This document shows positions 35,557 through 45,314 of a DNA stretch of 64,000 nucleotides, piece by piece (positions within the stretch are counted from its first letter, which is position 1; every line of letters begins with the position of its first letter). The DNA lies in NCBI GenBank assembly GCA_040771825.1, contig JAXGZG010000003.1:248001-312000 (forward strand). Reading direction: 5' to 3'. This DNA is from JAXGZG01 sp040771825. Lineage in GTDB: Bacteria; Bacillota; Sulfobacillia; Fermentithermobacillales; Fermentithermobacillaceae. The notes beneath the pieces are model-generated. The model saw only the letters and a program-made list of their open reading frames with translations, was not told the origin of the DNA and made no database searches. Position numbers and translations under genes: made by a program.

Positions 35557-36269
35557 CTGGGCAAAGGTTGCGAGGTTGGGGACTTAACAAACCTGTGCCA
35601 CCCGATCGCCAAAAAAGCTACCCTCTCTTGCTCGCTATCTTGCATAGTAATGCGGTCGGTTCCCGCGCCGGTACTTCCGCCGTCTCTTCACCTTTCTAGC
35701 CCAGTACGTCGGACACCCCGGGCCGCCGCGCAGGTGGCCACAGGAAGCGATTGTAAGAGATAATTAAGAAACATGTCAGGTTGTTTGTAAGCCCCAACCT
35801 TTAATGTAACTGTAGGGCTTCTGGGTCGCATGATTCTTCGCGTGAGGTGTTGTCTGAATGGAGAAGCAGGAGGTGCGGACGTTGTCTTGGACTTCACACG
35901 TAGCAGTTCGATGGCTCGTACGAGAGGAGCCCAGAGCCGGCCCAGTTGCGCATGGCCTGGCTGATCTTCCCGCAGGCGACTTTGGCTTGTGTCCCGCTTC
36001 CACCATCGCCATGCCTCCGGCTCCACAGGGACCTCAGCGAGGAAGGGGTGCAGCAGAGAGGCCTTCAGCCCAGCCACGGGGTACGCTCTCCAGATCGCCG
36101 AGTGTGTTGGAAACAGGAGTTCACCTGCCGCTGCGGCATGACATAACGTACTTCGCCGCTCCCACCATGCGGCGACGCTGTATACTGCGGTCACTAGGAG
36201 CCTGTGCGCGTAATATCCCGAATGAGCAGGTAGAATGGCTTGGTATGGAGAAATATCCATTGCCACGGG
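35557..36269. other. gene-free stretch before the IS1182 remnant
   Basis: Several long frames overlap here on both strands but none shows a domain, a consistent start site or protein-like composition. I see no gene. Confidence 0.45.
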
Positions 36270-37290
36270 AAAAGTGTACAGAGACTACGAACAAAATCAG
36301 ATGCTCTTGCTGCCTCCATCCCTAAGGGACTGGCTGCCCGAGGGACACCTTGCCTTCTTCATCAGCGACACCGTGGACCAACTGGATATCAGTGCCATCC
36401 AGAATGAGTACGAGAAGGAGCCCAGAGGTCACCCACCCCATCACCCGCGGATGGATGCTGAAGATCTTGGTGTACGGATACTGTGTCGGGGTTCGTTCTT
36501 CCCGAAAGATAGCCAAGAGAGTAGAGGAAGATGTGGCATTCCGGTTTCTTTCAGGCGGCAATATGCCTAAGTTTCGCAGCATCGCGGAATTCAGGCAGAG
36601 ACACTTGACAGCGTTCAGGAGTCTTTTCCTCCAGGTGCTTTTGATGTGCCGCGAGAGCGGCCTTGTCAAGTTGGGCCACGTTGCCCTGGACGGAACCAAG
36701 GTCAACCAACGCTTCCAAGCATAAAGCCATGAGTTACGGTCGAATGAAGACCGAAGAAGAGCGGTTGGTCAAGGAAATTGAGGAGATGCTACGGGAAGCC
36801 GCTAAGGTAGACGGAACTGAGGATCGGAGGTTTGGCCGGGACAAACGAGGGGATGAACTACCGGAAGAACTTGCTTGAAGAGAGACAAGGCTGCAAAGGA
36901 TCAAAGCGGCGAAAGAGGCTTTGGACAGACGTGCCAGGGAGGAAGCAGAAACCAAGGACAAGACGGACGGTGACGATGAAAACATACCTCCCAAGAAACA
37001 AAAACACAACCAACCCCGGGTAACCCCACGGGGACCAATAACTCCGGACATGACGGTAGCCCAACTGATGGAGCACAAGTTGAGAACGAAAAGAGGCCCG
37101 GAGTTCTACAGGAAACGAAAAACCATAGTGGAACCGGTGTTTGGTCAGAGCAAAGAAGCGATGGGGTTCAGACAGTTCTTGTTGAGGGGTCTGGCTAAAG
37201 TGAAAGCGGAGAATACTCGGAGCACGACATTAGGGTGCTTCAGGGGTTCTCGGAGTTGGTGGCGCTCGCTATTGATCACTGCTTGAGGAG
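36270..37290 (+). pseudogene. IS1182-family transposase, multiply frameshifted
   Basis: Plus-strand pieces in different frames reconstruct an IS1182 transposase. These are: MLLLPPSLRDWLPEGHLAFF with SDTVDQLDIS at the N-terminus; GYCVGVRSSRKIAKRVEEDV and GHVALDGTKV (first catalytic aspartate region); EEERLVKEIEEMLREA coiled linker; and KTIVEPVFGQSKEAMGFRQFLLRG with the late catalytic glutamate. Shifts occur near 36430, 36710, 36880 and 37230. It is inactive. No clean terminal repeats were identified. Confidence 0.85.
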
Positions 37291-37794
37291 ACCGGAGGTA
37301 ATCCAGAACTGGAACCACCTACTCAGCAGGTGGAAGGATTCGGTCGGCCAGACATACCGTTCGCCAAGCAATGTAGTCACGCCTCCAAAGACCATCAGCG
37401 CCAACACTCTCGATCGCATACGGGAGTACCTGCGGGCGGCGGAAACACCTGTACTTTCTCTAGTCTGCATCCATAGAGGCCTCATCCTTACATTGCTCAA
37501 AGACTTGCTTGGGCTGTTTGAGGTTGACCGCCATACACCCTGTAGAACCCTAGCACAGCTGATTGATGGGCACTTCAGATTCATGGGATTTGATCACCCA
37601 TACTTGTGATTTCACGCGGCCCCCTGTATTGGGATGCCTAGGAAAGGCTCCTGGATGGCGGCGCAGGCAAGAGTCGGCAATCGCGTCCGACCATGACAAG
37701 GCCAAGACAGCTTAGCCCGCAGAGGGTGAGGGTCATAGACGCCTCACCCTCTGCATAGGGACGACCGCGATGAGAGGAAGGCTCCCGGACAGAG
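37291..37794. other. gene-free stretch with a hairpin
   Basis: No gene is recognised. GCAGAGGGTGAGG (37719-37731) pairs with CCTCACCCTCTGC (37742-37754). It lies about 40 bases beyond the end of the transporter operon and may stabilise or end its mRNA, although no T-run follows. Confidence 0.5.
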
Positions 37795-38685
37795 CTAAGT
37801 AGTGAAGAGCCTTTGAAGATTCGAGCAGTAATGCTCCTCAAACCGTTGCTGCGCATTGTATTTGCTGTACTTTTGCCAACGAGGATCGTCTAATACGGTG
37901 AAACCGAACAGGCTGTTGTTCCCGGCATACTGCTCCGTCACCGTGTTTCCAAGCTCATTGGCCCTCCTGCGTATGATATCGGCAGTGACCTCGGCGAAAT
38001 CCGCCAAACCGAGGTTCACGATCTGAATGCCCTTCTCGCCAAGTTGCTCAGCCGTGGCTTCAAGGAGGTAGTAATACAACTTGATTCCCAAAAGGCTGAA
38101 GCCGGGCTTGGCCTGAACTTCCGGCACAACCACCTCCGGCTTTGTGTAGCAGGGGTCGTACTCCTCAAAACAGACCGGTTTTAGTTCATCAGGTAGGTTC
38201 TCGGGCCGAAGCACAACGTTGAAGGCGCAGTACTCGTCACCTTCCTGGGTAAGCGTCTTGCCAAGGTTGACCGCGGCATAGCCGTAAGCATAGGACCCGT
38301 AGCACGCGCTGTGGAACTCCTCGCAGTACATACGGCCGATATTCATGACGCCGTAATGGCGCCAGGTATCGGCCATCGGACATACCAGGGTGTGCGACAC
38401 CCGTTCCTGAGGGTTGAGCTCCTGCAATTCCCTGCGAAACCGGGGATCGCCGGGCAGATCGTGGAACATGGTGAACAAGCTCAGCATGTTGATCTTGAGA
38501 TTGTGGGCCAGGTGAGTGTTCCTGGAAGTAGTGGCGCGATCGCGCCCAAAGCGGCGTGTGCCCTCGCGGGCTGCTCTTTCACCATCGACTCCTAGATGTC
38601 TCACGAGCCTGGACACGATGCATCCGTAGAGCATGGAGTAGGTGTCGCCACAATTCATCGTCTGTACTTCCGTGGTAGTATACAT
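37795..38685 (-). CDS. L-2-amino-thiazoline-4-carboxylate hydrolase family protein (paralogue 1)
   Basis: 296 residues. It belongs to the ATC hydrolase family: a conserved core LVCPMADTWRHYG (about 109-121) followed by GRMYCEEFHSACY and later LTQEGDEYCAFNVVL, where cysteines and the EE-H motif recur. In pseudomonads this family opens DL-2-amino-thiazoline-4-carboxylate to S-carbamoyl-cysteine. The true substrate here may be another small cyclic or amidine compound. The start is ATG at 38685 with GGGAGG 5 bases upstream. It is the last gene of the ABC transporter operon, 28 bases after its paralogue. Confidence 0.82.
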   Translation of the reverse strand: MYTTTEVQTMNCGDTYSMLYGCIVSRLVRHLGVDGERAAREGTRRFGRDRATTSRNTHLAHNLKINMLSLFTMFHDLPGDPRFRRELQELNPQERVSHTLVCPMADTWRHYGVMNIGRMYCEEFHSACYGSYAYGYAAVNLGKTLTQEGDEYCAFNVVLRPENLPDELKPVCFEEYDPCYTKPEVVVPEVQAKPGFSLLGIKLYYYLLEATAEQLGEKGIQIVNLGLADFAEVTADIIRRRANELGNTVTEQYAGNNSLFGFTVLDDPRWQKYSKYNAQQRFEEHYCSNLQRLFTT

Positions 38686-38713
38686 GTTAGCCTCCCATAT
38701 CTGGCTCTTCCCA

Positions 38714-39586
38714 CTAAGAAAGGCCCAGAGCGGTCTTTAGTGGGTCAAGCAGGTTTGTCTGCAGGACAACGTCTGCCTCGTTACAGTCTGTCTGGCTGCC
38801 TTCACCGACGCAAAGTGAGATCGGAAAATAGGCCCGCACGAATTCCTCATCACATGGCCTCAGCGTGTGGTCGGCCTTCTCCTGTAGGATGGCGACGCAC
38901 TCTACTGCCAGGTCCCGCAAGCCCATGGCGATTGCGTTGACGCCTTCTTTGCCTAAGCGCTCTTTGGCGACCACGAACATGCTGCGATGAAGGTTCGTGG
39001 CATGGGCGCCCAAACTGACGTGAAACTGATTCTCGTCGCCAAGCGGGACCTCGGCCTCGCTGCTGGTTACGAAACTGCGAGCGCCTTGGCCTAAGGGTGC
39101 GTTCGCCATGCGATAGAACATCGAGATGCTACAGTGGTTGTCCCGCTCACATGTCAGCCGTTCAGAAAGGTTAGGCTGCCCGACACCCTCCGTATACCCG
39201 ACCAACATACCGGAATGGATTTCCTCGCAGTACCAGAGGCCATAGCGGCTGCCGTTATACCTTCTCCAGATATCGGCCATCGGGCAGGTATATACCTCGG
39301 CTAAGTACACCTCTTCTGTGTCTCGCCTGACGCGCGCCCGGGCTCTGCTATCAACAGGGCAGTCTTGGAACTTGTGCATGTTTTTCAGGTTGGTCTTGAT
39401 GCCGGCGTCAACATGCCTCTGCATCAAAGTGGCTCCCCGCTTCTGGGCGAACCGGCGGACGGCCTCGCGGACTGCCCCTTCACCGGCCCTGCCGCAGTTC
39501 TTCTCCAGGCTCCTCGCAAGGTAAAGATACAACAGGGAGTAGAAGTCATTCTGGTTCTCCATCGCAATCTCGTTGATGTTGTACAT
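38714..39586 (-). CDS. L-2-amino-thiazoline-4-carboxylate hydrolase family protein (paralogue 2)
   Basis: About 290 residues from the ATG at 39586 (GGAGG upstream). It shares the family core with the next gene: VYTCPMADIWRRYNGS, GLWYCEEIHSGMLVGY and LTCERDNHCSISMFY. The two differ widely outside these motifs, so they may form a heteromer or have different substrates. It follows the transporter ATPase gene closely (about 25 bases), supporting a link between uptake and hydrolysis. Confidence 0.82.
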   Translation of the reverse strand: MYNINEIAMENQNDFYSLLYLYLARSLEKNCGRAGEGAVREAVRRFAQKRGATLMQRHVDAGIKTNLKNMHKFQDCPVDSRARARVRRDTEEVYLAEVYTCPMADIWRRYNGSRYGLWYCEEIHSGMLVGYTEGVGQPNLSERLTCERDNHCSISMFYRMANAPLGQGARSFVTSSEAEVPLGDENQFHVSLGAHATNLHRSMFVVAKERLGKEGVNAIAMGLRDLAVECVAILQEKADHTLRPCDEEFVRAYFPISLCVGEGSQTDCNEADVVLQTNLLDPLKTALGLS

Positions 39587-39611
39587 GAGACAGCCTCCAA
39601 ACTTGGATTGG

Positions 39612-40571
39612 TCATTCGCACAGGATGCAGGAAACATAGTGATTAGGCTCTACCTCTACGGTGGTCGGCTCCCTTTCTCTACACCTGTCCATGGCCGAAG
39701 GACAGCGGTTGGCGAACCTGCAGGCTGGGGGCGGGTCGATCGGTGAGGTAGTTTCGCCCTTCATGATGATCCGCTCACTACGGTTATGCAGACTGGGTAT
39801 GGGTATCGCCGACAAAAGCGCTTTGGTGTACGGGTGCGTCGGATTGGAGAACAGCATGTCAGAAGGAGCCTTCTCCACGATCTTCCCGAGGTACATGACA
39901 GCGATGTCATCAGAAAAATGGTACACGACCGAAAGGTTATGCGTGATGAACATGTAGGTTAGGCCCATCTGAGCCTGAAGGACTCTCATCAGATTGAGTA
40001 TCTGCGCTTGTATCGATACGTCTAGCGCCGAGACCGGCTCATCGCAGACGATAAACTTCGGGTCTAGCGACAGGGCGCGGGCGATGCCTATGCGCTGCCT
40101 GCATCCACCGTCAAGTTCGTGAGGATACGCATTGTGAAGTCTCCCGGGAAGCCCCACAATCTCCATGAGCTCTGCCACGCGTACTTGCCGTTTGGCCTTA
40201 TTGGTGATGATCTTGTGCAGTCTGAGCGGTTCGCCGATAATTTGGCCAACACTCATGCGCGGGTTGAGAGATGAAAACGGATCCTGAAATATTATCTGCA
40301 TTTGGCACCTGAGGTGCCGGAGTTCCTCTTTGCCAAGGCTGACTACATCAGTTCCGTCAAAGAGAATCTTGCCATCAGTAGGTTCGATCAAGCGCAACAC
40401 GGAGCGGCCCGTCGTGGACTTCCCGCAACCCGATTCCCCCACAACGCCCAACGTTTTGCCCTGGTCTATCGAGAAAGAAACGTCATCGACCGCATGGAGC
40501 AAGCCTCGTGGCGTGGCGAAGTACTTCTTGAGGTTATGCACTTCTACCAAAGGTCGATTCGGCTCCATCAT
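39612..40571 (-). CDS. dipeptide/oligopeptide ABC transporter ATPase, DppF/OppF type
   Basis: About 319 residues from the ATG at 40571 (MMEPNRPL). Motifs are Walker A GESGCGKST, the Q-loop QIIFQDPFSSLNPRMSV, a Walker B with IVCDEPVSALDV, and the C-terminal OppF-type cysteine cluster (CRFANRCPSAMDRC) that binds an iron-sulfur cluster in many members. The ABC signature reads LDGGCRQR instead of the usual LSGGQ-QR. The start overlaps the stop of the DppD-type gene (ATATGA), giving translational coupling. It energises import together with its partner ATPase. Confidence 0.92.
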   Translation of the reverse strand: MMEPNRPLVEVHNLKKYFATPRGLLHAVDDVSFSIDQGKTLGVVGESGCGKSTTGRSVLRLIEPTDGKILFDGTDVVSLGKEELRHLRCQMQIIFQDPFSSLNPRMSVGQIIGEPLRLHKIITNKAKRQVRVAELMEIVGLPGRLHNAYPHELDGGCRQRIGIARALSLDPKFIVCDEPVSALDVSIQAQILNLMRVLQAQMGLTYMFITHNLSVVYHFSDDIAVMYLGKIVEKAPSDMLFSNPTHPYTKALLSAIPIPSLHNRSERIIMKGETTSPIDPPPACRFANRCPSAMDRCREREPTTVEVEPNHYVSCILCE

Positions 40572-41578
40572 ATGATTGCTCCTTTTCTCTCGATGTTCTC
40601 GGGAGTATACAGATGGCATTCGACATAGTGTGACGCGGTTCGCTTGACCCGCGGTGGCTTGTCTTGGCCGCATACCTCCATAGCGTAGTCGCACCTGGAA
40701 CAGAAAGAGCATCCTTCGGGCAGGCGGCTTGGATCCGGCATTATGCCCCTAATCGGTTTTAGCATGGCCGTCCTGTCGTGCAGCTTAGGAAGGGAGTTGA
40801 AGAGGCCGCGGGTGTACGGATGACGTGGGTTGTCGAAGATGTCTTCTACGATCCCGTGTTCTACAACCCTGCCTGCGTACATTATGGATACCGTATCGCA
40901 TGTTTCGGCTACTATGCCAAGATCGTGGGTTACCAGAAGCATGGATGTCTGGTACTTCAACTTTAGGGCACGCATGAGCTCCAATACCTGAGCCTGGATC
41001 GTTACGTCTAGAGCCGTCGTCGGTTCATCGGCAATCAAAAGCTCCGGGTTGCATGCGAGCGCGATGGCTATCATGGCGCGTTGCCTCATGCCTCCTGAGA
41101 ACTGATGTGGGTACTCCGTACCGCGGCTCTGGGGTATGCCGACGAGTTCTAGCATTTCACGGGCCCTCTCGGTAGCGCTCGCGCTCTCTGCCGTCTCGTG
41201 GATTCTCAGTACCTCGGCGATCTGCTCTTCGACAGTCAACACCGGATTGAGCGATGTCATCGGGTCCTGGAATATCATGGAGACGACTCTCCCGCGCATC
41301 TCCTCAAGCTGCCGCTCGTTTTTCTCAAGGATATTCTCACCGTTAACAACAATGCTGCCACTGGTCACGACCCCGGGCGGATCGGGGATCATGCCGAGGA
41401 TCGCGAGTCCGGTTGTCGTCTTTCCGGCGCCGGTCTCCCCGACGAGGCCAAGGGTCTTCCCACGCTCGATGGTGAGGTCCAGCCCGTTCACGGCATGCAC
41501 TGTGCCGCCCCGCGTGCGATACTCTACAGAAAGGCCAGATATCTCAAGTGTGTTGGTCACTTCGTCCGCTTGGCTCAC
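40568..41578 (-). CDS. dipeptide/oligopeptide ABC transporter ATPase, DppD/OppD type
   Basis: 336 residues from a GTG with GGGAGG upstream. Walker A is GETGAGKTT, the Q-loop MIFQDPMTSLNPVLTV, the signature FSGGMRQRAMIA, and Walker B LLIADEPTTALDV. The C-terminus carries the OppD-type cysteine motif (CSFCSRCDYAMEVC). It pairs with the DppF-type ATPase whose start it overlaps. Full length and intact. Confidence 0.95.
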   Translation of the reverse strand: MSQADEVTNTLEISGLSVEYRTRGGTVHAVNGLDLTIERGKTLGLVGETGAGKTTTGLAILGMIPDPPGVVTSGSIVVNGENILEKNERQLEEMRGRVVSMIFQDPMTSLNPVLTVEEQIAEVLRIHETAESASATERAREMLELVGIPQSRGTEYPHQFSGGMRQRAMIAIALACNPELLIADEPTTALDVTIQAQVLELMRALKLKYQTSMLLVTHDLGIVAETCDTVSIMYAGRVVEHGIVEDIFDNPRHPYTRGLFNSLPKLHDRTAMLKPIRGIMPDPSRLPEGCSFCSRCDYAMEVCGQDKPPRVKRTASHYVECHLYTPENIERKGAII

Positions 41579-41591
41579 TAGTCCAGCCTCC

Positions 41592-42494
41592 CTATCTGAG
41601 TCTTGGATCCAGCGCGTCCCTAAGGCCGTCGCCCATAAGGTTGAGTGATAGGATAGTCAACATTATGGCAAGCCCTGGAATCACGGCAAGGTAGCTGTAG
41701 TCTCTTATATAAGTCCTCGCGCTGGACAAGAGGCCCCCCCATTCGGGAGTAGGCGCCTGGACACCCATGCCGAGAAAGGAGAGCGCCGAGGTATTGTATA
41801 TTGCCCTCGCGGTCTGAAGCGTCACCTGGACGATCACGGGACCGAGGCAGTTGGGCAGTATGTGCTTCGTAATTATGGTGAAGTCAGTGGCGCCGATAGC
41901 GCGGGCGGCCTCGATGTACTCTGTGTCACGCACGGTGATGACCGCCGCGCGCACGACCCTGGCAAACACGGGAACAGAAGAGAACGCTAACGCCAGAATG
42001 AGGTTCACGGTGTTTGGGCCCAAGGCCGCGACGATAACTATGGCGAACATGGTCATGGGTATGGCGAGCAGCACGTCGGTCAGGCGCATGAGAAGATTAT
42101 CCACCCATGTTCGGTAGTACCCGGCAATAGCGCCGATTGTGCCGCCGATGACAACGGCTATCGCCACCGCCGAAAAACTTACCGCCAAAGATATGCGACT
42201 CCCGTGCACCACGCGCGCGGCCACATCCCGCCCGTATTCATCGGTCCCAAAGGGGTGGGCTTTGCTCGGCCAGAGCAGCCGTTCAGACACGTTCTGTTCT
42301 ATGACCCGGGTTTTGTAATCGTAAAGAAGGTCGGCAAAGCAGGCCATCAAGATTATGAGGCAAAGGAAGATCATACCGATAACCGCGCCCTTGTTCTGAA
42401 AAAGCCTCGATATGGTCTCTCTCCAAAGGCTTGTGCCCTTCGGTTCCTTGGATAGTTCAGCGCTCATGTCGTCTCTGACGTCAACCATACTCAC
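41592..42494 (-). CDS. dipeptide/oligopeptide ABC transporter permease, DppC/OppC type
   Basis: 300 residues with six membrane helices. The N-terminus has the typical FQNKGAVIGMIFLCLIILMA (OppC N domain). The permease core includes HPFGTDEYGRDVAARVVHG and the coupling-helix EAARAIGATDFTIITKHILPN (the EAA-type motif). The end GDGLRDALDPRLR is the family signature. It lies 14 bases from the next gene in a tight operon. Confidence 0.95.
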   Translation of the reverse strand: MSMVDVRDDMSAELSKEPKGTSLWRETISRLFQNKGAVIGMIFLCLIILMACFADLLYDYKTRVIEQNVSERLLWPSKAHPFGTDEYGRDVAARVVHGSRISLAVSFSAVAIAVVIGGTIGAIAGYYRTWVDNLLMRLTDVLLAIPMTMFAIVIVAALGPNTVNLILALAFSSVPVFARVVRAAVITVRDTEYIEAARAIGATDFTIITKHILPNCLGPVIVQVTLQTARAIYNTSALSFLGMGVQAPTPEWGGLLSSARTYIRDYSYLAVIPGLAIMLTILSLNLMGDGLRDALDPRLR

Positions 42495-42509
42495 CGTTTC
42501 ACCGCCTTC

Positions 42510-43439
42510 CTACCTGTACATGGACCTGACTCTCGGGTCGACGAACCCGTAGAGCAAGTCCGTTATCAGGTTCACAACCGACACAGTGATAGCAAGCAGC
42601 AAGACACAGCCCAAGATCATGGGAGTGTCCCGCGCCGTCACCGACTGGACCAAAAGTCTGCCGAGCCCAGGCCAGGCGAACACGGTCTCCGTAAGGACGG
42701 CGCCGCCCAAGAGACCGCCTATCTGGTCGCCACACACCGTGAGAATTGGGATCAATGCGTTTGTAAAAGCATGTTTCATGATGACGGTAACTTTGGGAAG
42801 ACCTTTGGATTTGGCCGTGCGAACATAATCCTGCCTTATCGTCTCGAGCATGGATGAACGCGTTGTTCTCGCGATCGATGCTATGCCCATGAAACCTATG
42901 GCGATGGCAGGCAGAATGTAGCTCCTGAAGCCGTCGTTGGCGCCCTGCACAGGGAACCAGCCGAGTTTTAGAGAGAACAGCAGGATCATCATCAATGCCA
43001 TCCAGAATGCGGGCATGGATATGCCGATAAGCGACACGACCATACTGGCGCTGTCAAATATGGTGTTTTGTTTGACGGCCGCTATGACGCCCAACGGTAT
43101 CGCTATGAGCAGTTCGAGCACAGCAGCCACCAGCGCGAGCCGGAATGTATACGGGAAGCGGGAGAAGACCTCGGCGGCCACTGAACGGCGGGTGGCGTAA
43201 GACGCCCCCAGATCTCCCTTGCAGAAGTTGACTATGTACCGACCGTACCTAACCAGCACCGGGTCATTAAGGCCCAATTCTTCCGAGAGGGCCTCTACGG
43301 CTTCGGGGGTCGCATCGATACCTAGGATTATCTTGGCGGGGTTGCCGGGCGCGAGGCTCATTATGACGAAAACAAGCAGGGTAACTCCCAATAGCACAGG
43401 TATCATGGCCAGGCATCGCCTAACGATGTACTTGATCAT
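42510..43439 (-). CDS. dipeptide/oligopeptide ABC transporter permease, DppB/OppB type
   Basis: About 309 residues from the ATG at 43439 (MIKYIVRRCLAMIPVLLGVT). This is the standard OppB start; the longer frame to 43685 runs into the binding-protein gene. Six membrane helices; the coupling motif is RTAKSKGLPKVTVIMKHAFTN and the C-terminus ends LLYGFVDPRVR. It is separated from the binding-protein gene by about 100 bases that hold a strong hairpin. Confidence 0.95.
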   Translation of the reverse strand: MIKYIVRRCLAMIPVLLGVTLLVFVIMSLAPGNPAKIILGIDATPEAVEALSEELGLNDPVLVRYGRYIVNFCKGDLGASYATRRSVAAEVFSRFPYTFRLALVAAVLELLIAIPLGVIAAVKQNTIFDSASMVVSLIGISMPAFWMALMMILLFSLKLGWFPVQGANDGFRSYILPAIAIGFMGIASIARTTRSSMLETIRQDYVRTAKSKGLPKVTVIMKHAFTNALIPILTVCGDQIGGLLGGAVLTETVFAWPGLGRLLVQSVTARDTPMILGCVLLLAITVSVVNLITDLLYGFVDPRVRSMYR

Positions 43440-43486
43440 CCGTCCCAACCTCCTCCCGATGCGTCCGGTCTTCGCCTTGGCTGTCG

Positions 43487-43522
43487 CCTTCTGCCGGGGA
43501 ACGGTGGGTTCCCCGGTAGAAG
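43487..43522. promoter_or_regulatory. intra-operon hairpin between binding protein and permease genes
   Basis: CCTTCTGCCGGGGAAC pairs with GGTTCCCCGGTAGAAGG around a GGTG loop, a stem of about 15 pairs with one mismatch. There is no T-run. Such hairpins in this position usually protect the upstream mRNA or give partial readthrough so that the binding protein is made in excess of the permease. Confidence 0.65.
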
Positions 43523-43545
43523 GCTCGTGTGACCGCGCGACACAA

Positions 43546-45063
43546 TTACTTCCAGCTGATATTCCAGTAATCCATGTACCCTGTTTTGCTGCACACCACG
43601 TTCGTGAGGTCCGCGCTGTGGGCCCTAAACCACTGGCTCTGATACAAGGAGATCTGTGGCGCCAAAGTATTGACCTTCGCGACAATCTCTTGGATTAGGG
43701 CGAGACGGGCATCGTCGTCCAGTGTACGCTGTGCCCTTAAGACCAACTCGTCGACCTCGGGGCTGTTCAGCGCGCCTGGCGATGATGCCCGTCTGGTGGA
43801 GTGGAAGCGCGACACATACATCAATGAGGTAGGCGGAGACCATGAAGCGATAAGCACCTGGTAGTCGCCGGCATCCCACTTCGCAAAGTAGGTTGCGGTA
43901 TCCATGGGCGTGACCTTGACCGTAATCCCTATCTTCTCGAGATTGCTCTGGATTACCGTAGCTATGCCGACTCGGAGCTCGTTGGAGCACAGTATCTCCA
44001 TGGTTATCGAGGATGGGTCGCCGCCCCACTTGTCAAGGTACTCCTTAGCCTTATCCAGGTTAAACTCGGCCTGATTCTCGGTTGTTGAGCCCCAGATGCC
44101 TTGAGTCATGCAGGAGTAGTTGGGAACTCCGAAGCCGTTTACGGCGGCGTCTATGATGTCCTGCCGATTGATAGCATAGTTGATCGCCTGTCGGAAGTTC
44201 GCGTCGTTGAACGGCGCAACGTCGTTGTTCATGAACAAGGTGACGTTGTCAACGCTATCGATGGTCTCAACGACGACCTTCGGGTTGGCCTTCAGGCGGG
44301 CGACATCGGCAGGGGAGACCTCATACACGAAATCAACTTCGCCGGCCTCAAGAGCGATGGACCTGGAAGCGCCTTCGGGAATGATGACGAACTCGATGGT
44401 CTTGATCTTGCCTTTGTTGGCGGTATCAAAATAGTCATCGAAACGCTCGAAGGTAAGGCTGGTGCCGAAGGTCCAGTCCTTCAGTACGTACGGGCCGGTG
44501 CCGATCGGCTCCTTGTTGAAGTCGTGGCCCGACTCGATCAGCTCTTTGGGGCATATGAAGTTGAAGTGATAGCCAAGGTCAAAGAGCAATCCTGCGTAAG
44601 GCTGGGTCGTGGTGATCTTCACGGTGTACGAATCGATGACTGTGACTTCCTCGATATTCTTAGTGTAGTTGATGCTGGCAGGAAGGCTTTTGGCGTAATC
44701 GATGCTCGCCTTTACGTCGTCAGCATCGAAATCCATACCGTTATGGAATTTGACGCCCTTCTTGAGTTTGAAGATCCAGTCGACGTCGTTCTCTACTGTG
44801 TAGCTCTCCGCCAGGTCGGGGACGGCTTCTAGAGTGGCGTTATCGATCTTATACAGGCTGCTGTAAGTCAACAGGTTGAGGCCAACGGAGATGAGCGAGT
44901 CGTGAGCGCATGTGGTCAAAGAAGGCGGTTCGCTTGTGAACGCCACTACCATCTTGTCCTTCTGCCCGCCAGGCGGAGGGGTCTCGCTCTTACAGCCGAG
45001 TAGCATACTCGCCGTAAAAACCATCAAAACAAGCAGGAACACTACTCTGTTCTTCTTACTCAT
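43546..45063 (-). CDS. ABC transporter substrate-binding lipoprotein, dipeptide/nickel family 5
   Basis: 505 residues. A lipoprotein signal peptide ends in LLGCKSE (Cys 24). The mature protein has the family 5 pattern: DSLISVGLNLLTYSSLYKID, LAESYTVENDVDWIFKLKKGVKFHNG, GTGPYVLKDW, LFMNNDVAPFNDANFRQAINYAINR (each quoted in part). The length is normal. It binds the extracellular substrate and hands it to the permease. AGGAGG lies 7 bases before the ATG. It is the first gene of the operon and diverges from the LysR gene. Confidence 0.95.
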   Translation of the reverse strand: MSKKNRVVFLLVLMVFTASMLLGCKSETPPPGGQKDKMVVAFTSEPPSLTTCAHDSLISVGLNLLTYSSLYKIDNATLEAVPDLAESYTVENDVDWIFKLKKGVKFHNGMDFDADDVKASIDYAKSLPASINYTKNIEEVTVIDSYTVKITTTQPYAGLLFDLGYHFNFICPKELIESGHDFNKEPIGTGPYVLKDWTFGTSLTFERFDDYFDTANKGKIKTIEFVIIPEGASRSIALEAGEVDFVYEVSPADVARLKANPKVVVETIDSVDNVTLFMNNDVAPFNDANFRQAINYAINRQDIIDAAVNGFGVPNYSCMTQGIWGSTTENQAEFNLDKAKEYLDKWGGDPSSITMEILCSNELRVGIATVIQSNLEKIGITVKVTPMDTATYFAKWDAGDYQVLIASWSPPTSLMYVSRFHSTRRASSPGALNSPEVDELVLRAQRTLDDDARLALIQEIVAKVNTLAPQISLYQSQWFRAHSADLTNVVCSKTGYMDYWNISWK

Positions 45064-45170
45064 TCCTCATCCTCCTCGTGTATTTGGTTCGACGATCCGG
45101 CCGATCACGCGGTGTTCTGTCGCAGACTTAGGGAAATGTAGACCATAGCGCCCAAGATCCGAATGAAGGT

Positions 45171-45217
45171 TTGTCCTCAGACAGCACAAACTATATAATG
45201 AAATTGTACATCATATA
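45171..45217 (+). promoter_or_regulatory. promoter of the LysR gene with overlapping dyad
   Basis: TTGTCC at 45171-45176 and TATAAT at 45194-45199 are 17 bases apart. The -10 overlaps a partial dyad, TATAATGA ... TCATATA (45194-45216), which could be the LysR-type regulator's own binding site, placed between the divergent genes. Confidence 0.6.
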
Positions 45218-45314
45218 CCGTCTTAAACGCCGATTCTGCCTTAGCGAATCAGCAGGGCCGCTATGGTATTTTGCGATAATGATGCTTCCATCGACATCGA
45301 AACGGGGTGTGGGT

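Noticed and set aside
35688..36266. Minus frame of 192 residues
   Set aside because: No domain, no plausible start and composition like noncoding GC-rich DNA.
43440..43685. Longer start for the DppB-type permease
   Set aside because: It overlaps the binding-protein gene and the hairpin; the family start MIKYIVRR is at 43439.
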